A stretch of DNA of 64,000 bases, from contig JAWWNJ010000001.1 of the NCBI GenBank assembly GCA_037176885.1, positions 62,001 through 126,000 on the forward strand. The letters run 5' to 3'. Position numbers and translations under genes: made by a program. The stretch is from Favolaschia claudopus. Its lineage: Eukaryota > Basidiomycota > Agaricomycetes > Agaricales > Mycenaceae. How positions within the stretch are numbered: the first letter of the stretch is position 1; every line of letters starts with the position of its first letter. The notes beneath the pieces were generated by a model, which did not search any database, was not told the DNA's origin, and worked only from the letters and a program-made list of their open reading frames with translations. Of this stretch, positions 1-8,773 are shown piece by piece.

Positions 1-243
1 CGCTACCGAGAAAGGCGTAGGCAGCAAAGGGCAATCGCCAGTACTTCAAAAGATGCCATTGAGGACAACCGACCTGCTCACATCCGCCGACATCTCGCGG
101 GTGGGCTCAAGGCCTCAATTCAAGCAAAGTTCCACCTCATGAAGACTCGTATCGCTACCACCGGCTGGATTGGCATTCCAAAAACTCCCTGGCGCAAGGC
201 GTTCACTGCTTGGGAGACTTCGTGGGCCCAACACCAGATATGA
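1..243 (+). CDS. Partial basic ORF at window edge, unknown
   Basis: An open frame enters from the left edge and stops with TGA at 241-243 (about 80 residues visible). It starts with an Arg/Gln-rich helical-looking stretch and ends in a Trp-rich segment. It could be an upstream exon of the dioxygenase gene that follows, because spacing and strand fit, but I could not find a convincing splice pair linking it in frame to the exon that opens at 309. No function is assigned. Confidence 0.35.
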   Translation, partial: RYRERRRQQRAIASTSKDAIEDNRPAHIRRHLAGGLKASIQAKFHLMKTRIATTGWIGIPKTPWRKAFTAWETSWAQHQI

Positions 244-308
244 GGGGTTTAAAGTTGTAAAGGCTCATCCCAGGTGCGTTAACTTGAGCTTTCTCTTCTT
301 TATATCAG

Positions 309-1248
309 CCTAATACTCCCATTAGCGGCTGTGCTCGTCCGATTGTGGACATGGACAGCAAGATCTGCGGGGTTCAGGGGGGTGTGCCCCAGAATGACCC
401 GAGATTCCATGGCGGAGGTGCATGACCCCTGCGGTGGCAGCACTGGAGCAAAGCTCGGGAGCAGATGTCGGCTGAGGCGGGCTCCGAGTACCATCGGCGG
501 GGTAACTTTCACCAGCTTACCGGTGGGCAGACGCATGGCAACGGCAGAATAGAACCCAGCACCGTGTCTAATGGGGTAGTTAACGCTGCCATCTTCCTTG
601 CTCTCATTAGCAATGTGGCGTTCATCCGTTTGGCTGGATTTGCAACAGGTATGTCCTCTGCTGCCTTATGAAAGTTCTATTCCCTTCGGCTGACCTCAAC
701 TAGGCCTGTTTGCTAACTGGGCCCCCGACGTTTTTGACTTCTATGTAGATTATATGTCTGAATTTTACCACCAATACCCCCACCTTCACCGACCATTCCT
801 CAATAGCATCTGGTCCGCATGTACTTTCAATCTGGGCCCACGTACATACACCCTTGGCCACCGTGATTTTGCAAACCTAGCCTTTGGTTGGTGTGCAATC
901 ACAGCCCTTGGTAATTTTGACTATACCAAGGGCGGACATTTGGTCTTGTGGGAGTGCAAGCTCCTTTTGGAGTTCCCACCGGGCTCAACGATCTTAATAC
1001 CCAGCGCCGCCCTCTTCCACTCCAATACCATCATCTCAGCAGGGGAGAGTCGGTACTCCTTCACGCAGTACACTGCGGGCGGGCTGTTTCGTTGGGTTGA
1101 GCGGGGTTTTAAGTCTGAGATGGATTACTTTGAGACTTTGACAGCAGCGGAGGTAGAGGAGGAAAGACTCTTGGGATTGGAACGGGCAATGGCGGGGGCA
1201 GGGCTGTTCTCATCTATTAGTGACTTAGAAGCCGCTATCGTAGCGTAG
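309..1248 (+). CDS. TET/JBP-like 2-oxoglutarate/Fe(II) dioxygenase (KDZ-associated), possibly disrupted
   Basis: Two exons are supported: 309-648 (after a TATATCAG acceptor) and 704-1248, joined by a GT-AG intron at 649-703. Exon 2 carries the double-stranded beta-helix signature. Counting from the Met at 754, it has an HRD (H36, D38) for iron, a distal HSN histidine (H89), and R100 in a YSFTQY context placed to bind 2-oxoglutarate. This pattern is known from fungal TET/JBP-related enzymes that oxidise 5-methylcytosine and are genomically linked to KDZ transposons (Iyer and colleagues). The KDZ transposase downstream on the same strand supports the assignment. Oddity: TGA at 423-425 is in frame with the rest of exon 1, whose codons on both sides look coding, so this copy may be a pseudogene unless splicing removes the stop. 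The N-terminus is unresolved. Confidence 0.62.
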
Positions 1249-1269
1249 AGGTAGAAATGGAAGGATTTT

Positions 1270-1340
1270 TGCCAATTTGCCACGACTGCCACCGCGTCCT
1301 GCCACCTCTGCCACCGACTGCCACCCTTGCCATCAAGGTA
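1270..1340. repeat. TGCCAC dimer cluster (KDZ-region motif, minus orientation)
   Basis: Downstream of the dioxygenase stop the sequence is a run of TGCCAC words at 9-bp period (TGCCAC-GAC-TGCCAC, TGCCAC-CTC-TGCCAC), the reverse complement of the GTGGCA pairs found throughout 1-8150. Any reading frame here is a by-product of the repeat. Confidence 0.8.
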
Positions 1341-1827
1341 CTTTGCACAAAGAAGAGCTGGTCGCGTACTCTTCCCGGCATGATCGCGTACTCGTCCCAC
1401 CTCGATATCGCATATGCTGCCTCCTACAAACCTTTCATTCAGATTCTGAGTTGACAGTTCTTTTTGTGTTCAGTAAATATCTTACAGGAATATTTGTTGT
1501 GAATTTAGGATTGCTGTGTGTCAAGAAATGTGTCTCGACATGAAGTTGCACTAATTAGTGTCTGTTTGTATATATATACTTAACCTCTTTTCTTTCTTCG
1601 CCACCATCTCGTTTCTTATTTTGCTATTCATGGCTCCAAACTCTTTGTACATCCTCTCCTGAGTGTCTCAAGCTCTCCTGGGGCTCAAATCTCTCTTTTC
1701 CAGGCCTACGGAGCCACCACAGTCAACAGTAAAGGCATTGACGCCTTCCCGTTCTCCTGAAGCCAGAGCTCTTGCGTGTGCTCGCTACCTTGAAAAGTGA
1801 GGTCGTAGGCATCCCCCACACTCTCTC
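1341..1827. other. Intergenic, no gene seen
   Basis: Between the dimer cluster and the next start codon I see AT-rich spacer with a TATATATA stretch near 1569-1577, a possible promoter region for the 1828 gene. No coding sequence is supported. Confidence 0.5.
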
Positions 1828-3206
1828 ATGGACTTTTGGAATAGGAATCGAGCCAAGCTGGCTGAAAAACGTCGACTTCGGGCTGCCAGGTATGTGCTCT
1901 TGTAACTTTCGGTGTTGCTACAGCCAATAGCCACCTTTCAATCAAGATATAGGCTCCAAAAGAAGAGCAATCCCTCCTCCGCTGCCGAATATCAAGAAAA
2001 GTGCAAGGAGGCTTCGAGAACCTACAACGCCAAGCGCGTATATTTCCTCTGCCACTCCTGCCACCTCTCATCTCAATTCTAGAAACCAAAAGCTCCTGGC
2101 TTTCAAGAAACGTGAGAAGAGGGCTGAAGCTGCAGAGGTCAAGCATGGTAGAAAGGAGGCAAATAGGAGGCAAGACCAGAGGGAGACGGCGCGGGACTAT
2201 AAGGTGGAGTATGAGTTGATGAAATCAGGGGCCGAGGATGCTTTCAGGGAGCGGGTGATGCATGCCATGTGGAACCCAGCTCCCGGTGAGTATCGTATTC
2301 AGTTTTCAGATGGATCCTACAAGTACTTTGATTAAAGAGCAATATTCAATAGTCTTTTTGCATTCGGTGGCAGGGGTGGCAGGGGTGGCACGAGTGGCAA
2401 ATGGACTTCGTTTGTCAAAAATACACTTCGTGACCTTTACAGTCACCCGTCACATGTGACATTTTTCCTTTTACTTCCCACCTCGATGACGAACAACTCG
2501 CGCTGCTCGCCTCCTCTGCACCTCGAACCTGGCGTCAACTTGGATGAACTCCAGACCTATTACCTGCTGACTGGCCCTGCTGCGGGGGAAAAACAGGGGG
2601 TTTACTCCTCTTGGTGCGTGGTGGATGCCTTGCCCGCAATATTAGGCTAACCTTTTTTTTTACAGGCCCGGTGTCCAGAGTCTTCCAGGGGACCACTGTG
2701 TCAAATACCAGTCCTGGGAGCTACTGGAGGCAGCATGGCACAGATGCTGTGATGCCGGGGAGCACACTCATCCCCCCTCCCCTCCCCTCCCAATCCCTTC
2801 TTCCACCAGTACATTGTCCCCCCCTCCCTCCGCGCCCTTCCCCACTACAAGACTATTCGTAGTCCGGGGTAGCGGCTCGGTGCGGGCTTCATACGATGCT
2901 GCCGCTGCTGACTTGACAGCGAGCACCCTGGGTGGGCTGTATCAGGCTGATGACCCCCATATTGCAGCTCATATTGCAAGGGGCAGCTATATCCGGGAAG
3001 CGGAGGCGCTGGTGGATGCGGAGAAGGCGATCCGAGGGCTAGAACGGGCAAATCCATCAGACGATGAATCCGTGAGTCGTCAGACAGTGGATTCTCTGGA
3101 GCGGGCGTTGCAGGCCCTTCGTTTCAGGCTGGAAAGGCCAGTGGCTGAGGAGGAGGGCAGTAGCTACAGCTGGGATGAACAGCAGGACCGACTTGTATAC
3201 AAGTAG
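1828..3206 (+). CDS. Protein with RNase H1 N-terminal/viroplasmin-like domain, KDZ neighbour
   Basis: Exons 1828-1889, 1953-2037 and 2093-2285 encode a Lys/Arg/Glu-rich, coiled-coil-like N-terminus and join in frame across GT-AG introns. A later block (about 2486-2613 spliced to 2667-3206) encodes GVYSSW, split at the Trp codon by the intron 2614-2666, followed by a PGxxxKxxxSWELLEAAW stretch. This is the Gly-Tyr-Trp plus EAxxAW signature of the RNase H1 N-terminal hybrid-binding (caulimovirus VI-like) fold. A Pro-rich linker and an acidic helical tail end at TAG 3204-3206. The join between 2285 and about 2486 is not resolved, so there may be two genes. Introns 2038-2092 and the one opening at 2286 contain the TGGCA-type dimers of this region. 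The partner or substrate is unknown; RNA/DNA hybrid binding is inferred from the fold only. Confidence 0.55.
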
Positions 3207-3220
3207 CATAGGCCTGTATT

Positions 3221-3318
3221 GCGTGGCAATGGTGGCAGTATAAAAATGGGGTGGCAGAGATGGCAATGATACAAATGTGGTGGCAGCAGTGGCAAATAGC
3301 CGATGGCAATGGCGGCAT
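3221..3318. repeat. GTGGCA dimer cluster between two genes
   Basis: At least three RTGGCA-NNN-RTGGCA pairs (near 3222, 3251 and 3279) and a degenerate fourth lie between the upstream stop and the transposase gene. Spacers between the hexamers differ (ATG, GAG, GCA), while the hexamers and the 9-bp period are constant. Confidence 0.8.
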
Positions 3319-3443
3319 TGCTTGATTCCCGTCTATGGCACATGATATTCCGTTATCCAAGGTACAGCATTCGGCTAGCGAGTTGTTGACGTGTCGTCTC
3401 CCCTCCATAACATTCTTCACAAGGCCCGTGCCTCTCCTCTCAG

Positions 3444-6400
3444 ATGCAAAAGATAAGAAACACCAGGAAACCAAAGTTCAAAAGTGGCGGCAAAACAGTC
3501 TTGAGTGGCTCCCGCATAACACTGGTGACTGGCAGGAAGAAAAAGGCATATGATAGACAGGCGGAGTTGTTCTTAGCGGGACCTTCAGGTGTGCTTTGCA
3601 ACAACTAGTAACCAAAAAGTGTACCTAAGAACCTTTTGCCTCTTCTCCAGAAGAAAGAGGAGGGAGAGATCTTGTGGACCAGGATATGCCGCCAGTGGAT
3701 GAGGTGTTGGAGGAAGAGGATGCATGGCGGGACATACCAACCCTCACTGAGGATGTAACCGAAGAGCTCTTTGACTTACAGGATGCCATAAAACAAGCTC
3801 TTCGAGGAAAAAAGAGGTATGTTGTCCCCGTTGGCTATTCCACTGAAGTGCCGTGACCTCTTTCCTTATTAGAGCGCGTAAGGGGTCTCGGGACAGGTCT
3901 GATGCTGTGGAGAGAAGGGTGCACGGATTTTGGCTGCAGATGAAAGACATGACAGAAGCCTATATGGAGTTCACCTATCGGAATCCGGAGTTGTCGACAG
4001 ACATAGGAGCCGTTGAAAGAGTGGGAACAGTACAAGGGACAAGGAGGATGACGGTGGTAGACATTTGGAGTGAGTTTTGCTCTATTTTAATATCCTGCCA
4101 CGCCTGCCACCAGCACTGCCACGCCTGCCACTCTCGCTGCCACCCGTGCCACTCGAGGGAGCGAGACCGTGGCAAGGGTGGCAGCTGGAGTGGCAGGCGT
4201 GGCACTGCTGGTGGCAGGCGTGGCAATTTCGACCTTTATCTCACTACGCACTCAGACACTTACACTTATGATGTACCACTGCTTCAAGGGGACAAGGGCA
4301 TCTGCTGCTCTATTCTAGCTCAAGGCTTAATTCCCAGCTCTCCGTGGGACCCTAAATATGCAGTTTCAATTCGCGTGTTGGAAGTTTTTCGCTTAGCCAA
4401 GCTACGTTCTCCAGGTCTTGGTATGCAGGCGTGGCTCAGGACGCTGGCAGACTTGAGCCGAAAACCTTACAACTCATCCGTTACCCATCATTTCACCAAC
4501 TGCTTTGACCTCTATCAAGAGATTCTGGATGTTGTCGACTCTAGAGTCAAACAAGCTCTTAAAAGAGATTCACCGAATTGGAGGCTCAAGAACTGTTGCC
4601 CAGCATGCACTTATGATCTTGAGGATGAGGAGGACCTGCACTTCTCCCTACTATACTGCATGGATGGAAACAGGTCAGCCCAACGGGTTCGAGGATCAGT
4701 TCGAGGGACCAAGGAACGCCCGGATCCCAGAATTGAGGCTGCTGGAGGAGACTATTTTCTCTCCCGTGAGGCAGTAAATCGGTGGTCGAAGGAACAGATT
4801 GCTGCCGAGATGGAGAATGAGGTATGTGGCAAGGGTGGCAGGCCGGTGGCAGGGGTGGCATTTTGACTTGTCCATTAGATTGACGACGACCCAACAAATC
4901 AAAGCCACTGCAAAGACAGGTGGAAAAACATGTCAGAGGATCTCACTTCAAAATCGTGGGCTATTTTTGACGAGACCGGGATTTTTCTTGCTCTGTGCCG
5001 GCATGGATTCACAATGAAGGGTTCAGATATGGTTCGAAGTGGTGAACAGTGCGTGGCAGGGATGGCAGAGATGGCAGCAGTGGCAGGCGTGGCTAACGCA
5101 CTCTTTAGAGCCAAATATCCACTTTCCATGGCCCATGAAATCCTCACCGCATTTCCCTGCAAGAAGCGGCATGGCGGAGGCTATGACTGCGGCTGTGGAC
5201 TGGAAGTTACAATTGAAAACTCACCCCTCGCTCCCTTGGCGAAGGAAAATGGACTCCGAATGCTTGTAGGGGCATTCCACGGCCATGCTCATAACCGCAA
5301 GTGCCAGCTAGATTACCTCTCCACCTATGTCACTGGCCTTGGACTGGAAGACTTAGAGGGCTGCGAGAGGAAGTTTTCTCAAACGAATGCGCTTGCTAAA
5401 TGTACAAGATACGCTACTGTGTTCCATCGCCGTCAAGCATACAGGACATATCTGGCACATTTGGACACTTTTGATACCTATGCGAACCTCAGTATGTGAC
5501 TTGTCAAATCAAAGTCAACATTTGACTATTTTAACCCAGGCAAATTCCTTGTGAACAACTATATGCAAGCTCGGGCGATTCTAGATACGGAGCACGTCGT
5601 TCATGAGCTAATGGTGAAGGCAGGAGTGACAAGCGAGATAATGGAGGGACGCTTGCAGGAAGAAAAGAATTATTTGGAGGGCCTGTCAAGGGAGCCAGAT
5701 GAGGAAACAGAGAGCATGGACTACTACAAGGCCCTAGTTAACCTCCACAAGAGACGGTATGTACTCCGTCAGCAAGAAGGCCTCCGCTTTACTGATGAAT
5801 TTGATCCTATGCCACCCCTGCCATTGCTGCCACCGCTGCCACTCCACATGCCATCCTTGCCATCTCCACCACTGTTGCCATTCCTGCCACCGTCTGCTCG
5901 CCGTGCCACTCCTGCCACCCCACATCCAAATGCCACCCCTGCCATCTCTGCCATTGCTGCCACCGTTACCTCCTGCTGCCACGCCTGCCATCCCCTGCCA
6001 CTGCTGCCACCCCCTCCCTTAGCGAGAGATTTCTCGAGGTGTTTGTTGAGGATTCAACCGAGGGGGGAGTGGCGAGAAGACATGCCAATGAGAGCTATGA
6101 CAAGGCACTCAATCTGGTGCAACGGCTGGAGGTTCAAATGGGTATTGTAAACAGGTGGACTGAAGGTGACCCAGAATGGAAGAATGCCGCAGAACTTTTA
6201 GCAAATCAAAAGTACAGAAGAGCAGTGGATGACATGGAGAGGCTTGCCCTACAGCGCATCTCGGAGTTTGCAAAGATTGGGCAGAAAGGGTTACGTGAGT
6301 TTGAATATTACAATTATGGCCAAGTATTGATTTTCGGTGGCAACGATGGCAGCATACAAAATTCGGACCCATATTGCTAAGGCAATGCAGGTCCGGTCTA

Positions 6401-7068
6401 AAGCAGTCCGCAGTGCTGTTTCCAGGTACAACAGGGCTGCTGCTGCCCTCACTCCTCCTGGTCGCAGCCTGAAGGAGGAGGACATAATCGAGCATGGATT
6501 TCTGGCTGAGTTTGATATACTTCGAGATATCCGTGGTCATATTGTCTCACATGCCTGGGCCACCCCCGCAGCTAGGACATTGCTGGACTCATATCACAAG
6601 CTGAAGCGTGCAAAAGAAGAGATTCAGCGGCTCAATATTGAAATCAAAAGATTTGTCACCTATATGGATGATGAGAAGGAGCTTTTGCTCAAAACCCGGA
6701 GAGAGGTGGAGCAGGATAACCCCATCTTAGCGTTTTTCATTCGTCGGCATGGACACCAGCGGGGCCGGTTTAACACCATTCATATGGAGAAGTTGAGGGA
6801 GTTGGCAGCAAAACTGGGGGATGACTTTACAGGAAGTCTGGAGGTGGGGACTCGTCTCCCTGTTGCTGATGATATTCAGATGGAAGACGCGGGTGAATTG
6901 GAGGGAAATGTGGAAGGTGGCCAAGTAGTGGAGCAGGGAATGGAGCCAGATGCAGAGGAGTCAGGGAGCGAAGATAGTGAGGGGGACAACGAGGATGAGG
7001 ACATTGTAGCTGTCATTGACTCTGTAACCACCTTAGTACTGCAGGAGGATCATGGGGAAGAGGAGTAG
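3444..7068 (+). CDS. KDZ (Kyakuja-Dileera-Zisupton) family transposase, nine exons
   Basis: Exons 3444-3588, 3651-3816, 3873-4069, 4256-4821, 4879-5048, 5109-5491, 5540-5756, 6023-6294 and 6353-7068 join in one frame to TAG 7066-7068, about 940 residues. The ATG at 3444 opens a basic N-terminus (GRKKKAYDRQAEL). The middle has the KDZ hallmarks: a CPAC zinc ribbon followed by a MDGN segment, RWKNM, IFDETGIFLALCRHGF, DMVRSGE, AKYPLSM, then GAFHGHAHNRKCQ, GLEDLEGCER and an FHRRQ block. The acidic Asp/Glu residues in these blocks probably form the RNase H-fold active site; this is family knowledge, not tested here. The C-terminal third is helical (KIRTHIAKAMQVRSKAV) with a very acidic tail. The family mobilises DNA by cut-and-paste and is often linked to TET/JBP genes. 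All exons read through, so the copy may be functional. Five of its eight introns hold TGGCA dimers. Confidence 0.9.
4096..4225. repeat. Intronic inverted repeat built of TGCCAC/GTGGCA dimers (KDZ intron 3)
   Basis: Intron 3 (4070-4255) contains 4096-4132 (TGCCAC words) and 4189-4225 (GTGGCA words). The 37-nt arms are reverse complements with a single mismatch, separated by 56 nt that also contain dimers. Transcribed, it would fold into a long hairpin wholly inside the intron. Confidence 0.9.
5810..6013. repeat. Long TGCCA-word array in KDZ intron 7
   Basis: Intron 7 (5757-6022, 266 bp against 45-60 bp for neighbours) is almost entirely TGCCA words on the sense strand, many at 9- or 12-bp steps. 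The intron ends at CCTTAG and the reading frame resumes at 6023. The frame that seems open across the array translates as Pro/Leu low complexity and is not coding. Confidence 0.85.
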
Positions 7069-7082
7069 CTGATACTGTGATC

Positions 7083-7500
7083 GTGGCAAGGGTGGCACCA
7101 ATTTAAGTCTGTGGCAAGGGTGGCAAAGAACAGGACGCGTGGCAGGCGTGGCAACATAATAGCTCGGTGGCAGCGGTGGCACGGCAAGGAACTTGAGGGT
7201 ATATACCCTTGAGAACTGAGTCAGTGGCAGGCGTGGCAGGGTAAGGAACTTGAGGGTATATACCCTTGAGAACTTGCTCGGTGGCAGCGGTGGCAGACGA
7301 AAGAGGCTAAGGGGTACCCCTTGAGTACTGGCTCGGTGGCAGGCGTGGCATGTGAAAGAACTTGAGGGTATACCCTTGTGAACTGAGTCGGTGGCAGCGG
7401 TGGCAGACGAAAGAGGCTAAGGGGTACCCCTTGAGAATTCGGTCGGTGGCAGCGGTGGCACGGTGAAGAACTTAAGGGTATACCCTTGGGAATTCTTTCC
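7083..7500. repeat. Satellite array 1: dimer plus palindrome units, 28 then 55-57 bp period
   Basis: GTGGCA-NNN-GTGGCA pairs start at 7083, 7111, 7139 and 7167 (exact 28-bp steps), then at 7224, 7281, 7336, 7391 and 7446 (57, 57, 55, 55, 55 bp steps). From 7167 on, each unit also has a palindrome such as CTTGAGGGTATATACCCT or AAGGGGTACCCCTT about 15 nt after the dimer. It lies directly 3' of the transposase stop and may be transposon subterminal sequence. Confidence 0.9.
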
Positions 7501-7532
7501 ACTCAGTCGAAGACGTCCACAACCTCCTCACC

Positions 7533-7640
7533 ATGGCGAAGAAGGCTCCCTGTCCAGCCATGATGGCAAACTACTACGAGAAGCTCACCCGCATCTTCCT
7601 CATGAGCGGCGACACCTTGAACCATGCCGCTGAACTCCTT
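7533..7640 (+). pseudogene. Fragment resembling eIF3 subunit a, between two satellites
   Basis: The frame from 7533 reads AKKAPCPAMMANYYEKLTRIF and continues LMSGDTLNHAAE. This resembles a conserved stretch of translation initiation factor eIF3a, as I recall the family; after about 35-40 residues the similarity stops. A full eIF3a is roughly 900-1000 residues, so this is a tiny isolated piece of one exon. It sits between satellite arrays 1 and 2 with no further eIF3a sequence nearby. Capture of host sequence by the transposon is the simplest reading. The identity rests on one short block. Confidence 0.5.
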
Positions 7641-7672
7641 CTACACCACCGTTCACCTTGCGCTCTAGGTCG

Positions 7673-7907
7673 ATGGCAGCCGTGGCACGGCAATGAGCCT
7701 AAGGGGTATCCCTTGCGCATTAGCTCGGTGGCAGCCGTGGCACGCCAATGAGCCTAAGGGGTATCCCTTGCGCATTAGCTCGGTGGCAGCCGTGGCACGC
7801 CAATGAGCCCAAGGGGTACCCCTTGCACTTTAGGTCGATGGCAGCCGTGGCACGCCAATGAAGCCAAGGGGTACCCCTTGCGATTTGGGTGCATGGCAGC
7901 CGTGGCA
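7673..7907. repeat. Satellite array 2: five exact 55-bp units
   Basis: RTGGCAGCCGTGGCA starts at 7673, 7728, 7783, 7838 and 7893, exactly 55 bp apart. Four full units each contain an AAGGGGTAYCCCTT-type palindrome (AAGGGGTATCCCTT in two, AAGGGGTACCCCTT in two). Units are very similar to one another, implying recent expansion or homogenisation. Confidence 0.92.
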
Positions 7908-7941
7908 CACGCTAGCCGCTACCCTGTATGAAATCTTACCG

Positions 7942-8147
7942 GTGGCAACGATGGCATCCTTAAGGTCACAAAAATTACTGATATATTGAAAATCTACCCC
8001 GTGGCAGCAATGGCACGTTAAATTGCGCAAAATTTCCTAATATGGTCACAGTGGCACAGATGGCACCCATTTTGGCCTGAATCTCCTTTTCTACCGTCCC
8101 TGGTGGCAGGCGCGGCACCTGCCACGCATGCCACGCCTTTATACGGT
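7942..8147. repeat. Dispersed dimers at the right margin of the KDZ region
   Basis: Further pairs (GTGGCAACGATGGCA near 7942, GTGGCAGCAATGGCA near 8000, GTGGCACAGATGGCA near 8050) and a head-to-head GTGGCA/TGCCAC group at 8102-8147 end the motif-bearing region. I see no further pairs to the right, so the element probably ends close to here, but no terminal inverted repeat or target duplication could be paired within the window. Confidence 0.7.
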
Positions 8148-8773
8148 GGCAAAACCTCATCGCAAACTTGCGACCAAACAGCTGCAACACTTTGGTCGCT
8201 GGGTACCTAGGGTTAGGGGTTATAACAGGTGCATTCCACAGGGGGGAAATTTGTTATTTTCCGGAGTGTTTACTTTCACCCTGCTGTCGGCGATTTACGT
8301 CCACCATCCGCGTTCTTGGACTCTTCTCGAATCGCCAGCTGTACAAGGGCTGAAGATAGCTATAGACCACGAGGAGTGCTCGAGGCCGTGCCTCAAAACA
8401 GCTCTCTTGTCCGCAGCTCTTCCCTTTGCCGTCTGGACTCCTTGCGGGCAGCCTTCAGCTTGGTGAGTCTAGCTCATTATACATTTCACTGGACTCTCTT
8501 TGACTTTGCATGCTGCCGGCGTTCGTGGGTTCACTTAGTATGGAGCAGTTCGTCTTTAGTGAATTGTTCTTGACTGCGAGCGACGCAGTTCTTCCTGCGA
8601 CCTCGCGCTATCCTCTGGAATTTCTACAAGCAACTCAAGTGGCAACGGCTCTACATCGCACCAACTGTCTTTCTTTCACGTTGAGTGTGGCGAATTTCCT
8701 CGATAAAGGGCGGGGATACAAGTCCCGCTTTTGGGAAACAATTTTCGATTCGGAGCAGAACCTCTAGTTATGG
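8148..8773. other. Spacer, no gene seen
   Basis: Frames here are short and lack coding character. It probably contains the boundary of the KDZ element and the promoter of the kinase gene that follows. Confidence 0.4.

Noticed and set aside
5759..6022. Long open frames across the TGCCA array (Pro/Leu/Cys/His-rich)
   Set aside because: They are translations of a simple-word array inside a spliced intron, and both strands stay open only because the words lack stops.
7083..7907. Regularly spaced repeats resembling a CRISPR array
   Set aside because: The genome is eukaryotic, the units are conserved along their whole length with no unique spacers, and no cas genes are present.
8206..8222. Telomere-like TTAGGG pair
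   Set aside because: There are only two degenerate units, far too few for a telomeric or interstitial telomere repeat.
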